Below are positions 61,266 through 64,000 of a DNA stretch of 64,000 nucleotides, piece after piece; position 1 is the stretch's first letter, and each line of letters opens with the position of its first letter. The stretch comes from Stratiolaelaps scimitus (taxonomy: Eukaryota; Arthropoda; Arachnida; Mesostigmata; Laelapidae). The position numbers and the translations under genes are program-made. The notes below the pieces were generated by a model. That model did no database searches. It worked only from the letters and a program-made list of their open reading frames with translations, and had not been told where the DNA came from. Where the stretch lies: NCBI GenBank assembly GCA_019614645.1, contig JABWDB010000004.1, positions 19,778,001 to 19,842,000 on the forward strand, in the 5' to 3' direction.

Positions 61266-63805
61266 ACTGTCCTGTGACAGGCAGATGAATTGTGTCAATG
61301 CAAAAATTAGAGCTGTGCATCTTATCGTTGGAATTATTCGCGCTTGGCGAAAAAGCTCGAAGCGGCCCAGTTAAAAACGTTGATCTGTTAGCGTGCGGTC
61401 CAGTCAAACGGATTATGCAGTAATATCCGTCTTCGCTGTCCTATACTTTCGACAATGAGCGATCTCACAACAGCAAACGTTGCTCAAATTTAGTGCACGA
61501 TTAATTGTTAGCAGTAGTAGAAATGAGGTGAGAAGTGAACACGAAGGCGAAATGTGTTGATCTTAAAAAATCGCAAAAAAACTCTCTAAAATTTGAGAGT
61601 ATTATTCGTTCTGCCTGGTGGCTGCTTGTCCTTTGACTTGCGGGTACGAGTTAAGCCTCCTCGTGACTTGTGAAATGATCGCGTCAAATATTCACCATAC
61701 GCGATTCCACTATATTATTAATATATTTATACTCTCAATTCCGCCGTAGTGGAGAGAGAGCCGAGTCTGCAGACTATTAGAATCATTAACAACCGTTGCT
61801 CGTTGTCACAGGCCATGGCCTATAACTGTTTCTACCGATCCGGCTATTGACATTTGAGAACTCGCTCTATAATAATGACGGCATGGTCAAGAAGGCTACA
61901 AGAGTATCTATTGTTATTCACACGGAATCATGCATCACATGCAGGTGATGTTAATTCTGATGCCCGAATGATTTTCGATACAGAGAATAAGCTAAAAGAC
62001 GTTGAACATTATGGCTCCGTGTGTTAAGCGTAGTGCAACAACGAACCGGTAGCACTGTTCGAATACGATCCGTCTGAGGGTCAGAGCGTAGCCATCAGTT
62101 GCAAACTCTCTTATGCCATCCAATGTTTGCTAGTCCTCCCAAAAACCGACATTTATCACGCATTTGTCAAATGCGGCTTTTCTACCTATTTTTTTGTATT
62201 GCAGCTTTAAACGTTTGCATGCTCCGCATCAATATCAGTGCGTTATGCCAGTGACGCCCTTAGCTGAGGTACGGCCTTGAACATTCTTAATAAAAGTTTT
62301 TTCTACCTTCAATGGAACGTCACGTTTTGACTTTACTCACATTACCTTTGTTCACCTTCCACAATCGAATTCGAATCTGTGCAGACAATCTGCAAGCAAC
62401 CAGCGCCTCAGACATTTTCCCAATATACAGCCAAGGTCTATTGACGAAACTGTAGTTGTGACAAACAATTACAGTTTCGTACAAATAAGGGTCAAAGGGG
62501 TGCCTCATTTCTACGTATCGCATCATCTTTTTGCGTAACAGTGTTGCGAAATTTTCGACCTCCACATCCTTTCACTACCTTTCCCAAGCGTTTGTTGTCC
62601 TGTGAACAGGCGAGTTCACAGCTGTGTTCTGGCTACTAGCGTTTGGTCACCCTTACACCAACAATAGGTAAATTGCCCAACTGAAACTGTCATATCGACG
62701 TTCTGTCTCGTTTCTTCTCCGCTCCAGGAAGTGGTTCGTCGACAGATCGAACGGGAAAATCCGGCAATTTCCTAAAATGCAAAGTGGAAGAGCATTGTGC
62801 GCAGCGTAATGCTAATCTGATTCAGTGCCGATATCTCGTAAAGGGAACGACGCGTTACGTATGACAGGTTTGCCTTCGCAAAGTGCGCAAAAACCGCCTC
62901 AGTTGTTGTCGCTGACGGCAACGGCGATCTAGGTGACAGTCTCTGACTGGCTAGACGGCCTGTACGGTTGTATCGTTTATACCGTTAAATACAGGCGTAT
63001 TCGTCCGCCTGAGGGAACTCGAAAGAAATCGCAAACCATCTTCGTACTTCACCCCTACAAATGCTATGCTTAGCCCTTCATTCTCGTATCAGTGACAGCG
63101 GTGAGGAAATTCATTTTGTTATGGAACTGTGGCTGCATGAAAAGTGGTTGCAAGACTGGGCCTCTGAGTATAAGCGGTATATTTGTATTATGTAAACGAG
63201 GCTGGAATGTAATGCCAAACCAGAATATTTCCGCACTAGCAGCGTCTGCGCACAGAGCAACTAAACGTAGTGTAAGAACAATGCATGATTATGTTATTGT
63301 TCGTAAGGCAGATCGCGAATTAACGATACGCTCATTTAATGATACGCATTATGTAAACACGTATGTACGTTCCAAGGGTTGCCTACAACTAAACGTGGGT
63401 ACTTAATTATTAATTGGGTACTTAGCTAAGCCGAAATTGTCTTGTGCGTTAGCTCATACTAGTTGTTAATATGTAAGTCTTGTGAATGTCTATTGTTGGA
63501 GACAGCATTTATACTGCAGCCATGGCGAAAAGCCTACAACGCAACAGTTAGCACCGTTTAGGGTTCCTGTCTTCTACAATCTCGCAGAGTATCAGAATTT
63601 GCTGATGCAAAATATCTCTCCTCATTGCTGCCTCTAAGTGTAAAGGAATGGGACAGCCAAACAACATACATGTACATGATTTAGCTTGGGATGTTTAGCG
63701 ACTATATTCCCCCATCAACGCGCAGTGCCAAGATAAAGGTTTATTGGTTTATTAGAGGAACTGCAATTTTTACAATGCTTCAGTTCTCTTACGTGTTACA
63801 TCATG
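61266..63805. other. no supported gene
   Basis: AT-rich DNA. A plus frame at 63092-63406 (104 codons) and a minus frame at 62320-62565 (81 codons, overlapping the hairpin) show no splice sites or motif. Confidence 0.4.
62444..62480. other. 16-bp hairpin with 5-nt loop
   Basis: ACGAAACTGTAGTTGT (62444-62459) pairs with 62465-62480 over all 16 positions, with one G-T wobble and a 5-nt loop (62460-62464). Compact and probably not random. It may be a structured RNA element or a small palindromic duplication. Confidence 0.6.
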
Positions 63806-63876
63806 GGACTCGAACCTGCGGCCTCGGGCTTCTTACAGCCAGAGACTCAGCCGTCCAAGTCCACCGCGCTAACAGC
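63806..63876 (-). mobile_element. tRNA-like fragment, probably SINE head
   Basis: Read on the minus strand: an A box, TAGCGCGGTGG (63871-63861), then a small stem GGCT/AGCC around gtaaga, and a consensus B box, GGTTCGAGTCC (63816-63806). A-to-B spacing is 55 nt. The T stem is mispaired and no acceptor stem is visible, so it is not an intact tRNA. The strong boxes argue for a tRNA-derived SINE head or a decayed tRNA with a long variable arm. It differs from the 52731 SINE. No tail or target duplication was found. Confidence 0.5.
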
Positions 63877-64000
63877 TGAAAGCAATCAGCTTTATTTCTT
63901 GAAGCGAGCAAGATTATCCAACTAAAACCAGCGTCAATTTCGGGTGGTTACACCCGCTTGCCAGTTTCACAAAGACCACTCAAAGTATGATATATTTGCT
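63877..64000. other. no feature seen
   Basis: The last 124 bases show nothing recognisable. Confidence 0.4.

Noticed and set aside
1..64000. Bacterial-type operons, CRISPR arrays, phage genes or ribosome binding sites.
   Set aside because: No long collinear frames, no regularly spaced direct repeats, and repeat content and splice-like signals are eukaryotic.

Overview
The window reads as nuclear DNA of a multicellular eukaryote, most likely an invertebrate and possibly an arthropod. That taxon is a weak inference from repeat content, not from a recognised gene. The longest stop-free reading frame from a start is 159 codons. At roughly 5% stop codons per random codon I would expect a couple of frames of about 150 codons in six frames of 64 kb, so length alone proves no gene. 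There are no operons, no rRNA, no intact tRNA gene and no CRISPR array. Dinucleotide arrays, above all (TA)n, recur throughout, together with (ATT)n, (CT)n and (GCA)n arrays.

The best-supported elements are mobile. A 478-bp SINE at 52731-53208 has Pol III A and B boxes, an A tail and a 16-bp target-site duplication with one mismatch. Two decayed 3' ends of one non-LTR retrotransposon family lie 55 kb apart (2080-2254 and 57517-57955). The second keeps the conserved C-terminal tail of the reverse-transcriptase protein in three frames. Two further tRNA-like fragments lie at 33775-33845 (+) and 63806-63876 (-).

Coding content must be small exons in long introns. I list only segments where splice signals, reading frame and phase agree, and none matched a family I know. 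The most coherent model is a minus-strand three-exon gene at 22576-24471 (start codon, two phase-compatible introns, interrupted polyglutamine tract, stop). Next come a compact plus-strand model at 32767-33371 with a downstream AATAAA, and a minus-strand pair at 16675-17172 whose 3' splice site follows a (CT)9 tract. Isolated exon candidates are at 218, 1384, 7645, 15063, 26781, 34003 and 35568. Short coding-like or decayed frames are at 9032, 37378, 48259 and 60855. All have low to moderate confidence because opposite strands often look equally coding-like.

Layout: 0-2 kb, two small exon candidates and a LINE end; 2-15 kb, mostly featureless intron or intergenic DNA with one exon candidate and one decayed coding patch; 15-17.5 kb, a GC-rich patch dense in open frames; 17.5-22.5 kb, quiet, with a diverged 52-bp repeat pair; 22.5-27 kb, the three-exon model and one more exon; 27-32.7 kb, quiet except for a near-perfect 25-bp hairpin at 30417-30474; 32.7-36 kb, several exon candidates; 36-52.7 kb, sparse and rich in (TA)n arrays; 52.7-58 kb, SINE and LINE insertions; 58.7-60.3 kb, a GC-rich pyrimidine-rich island that could be a promoter or 5' UTR; 60.8-64 kb, an interrupted coding-like frame, a 16-bp hairpin and a tRNA-like fragment.
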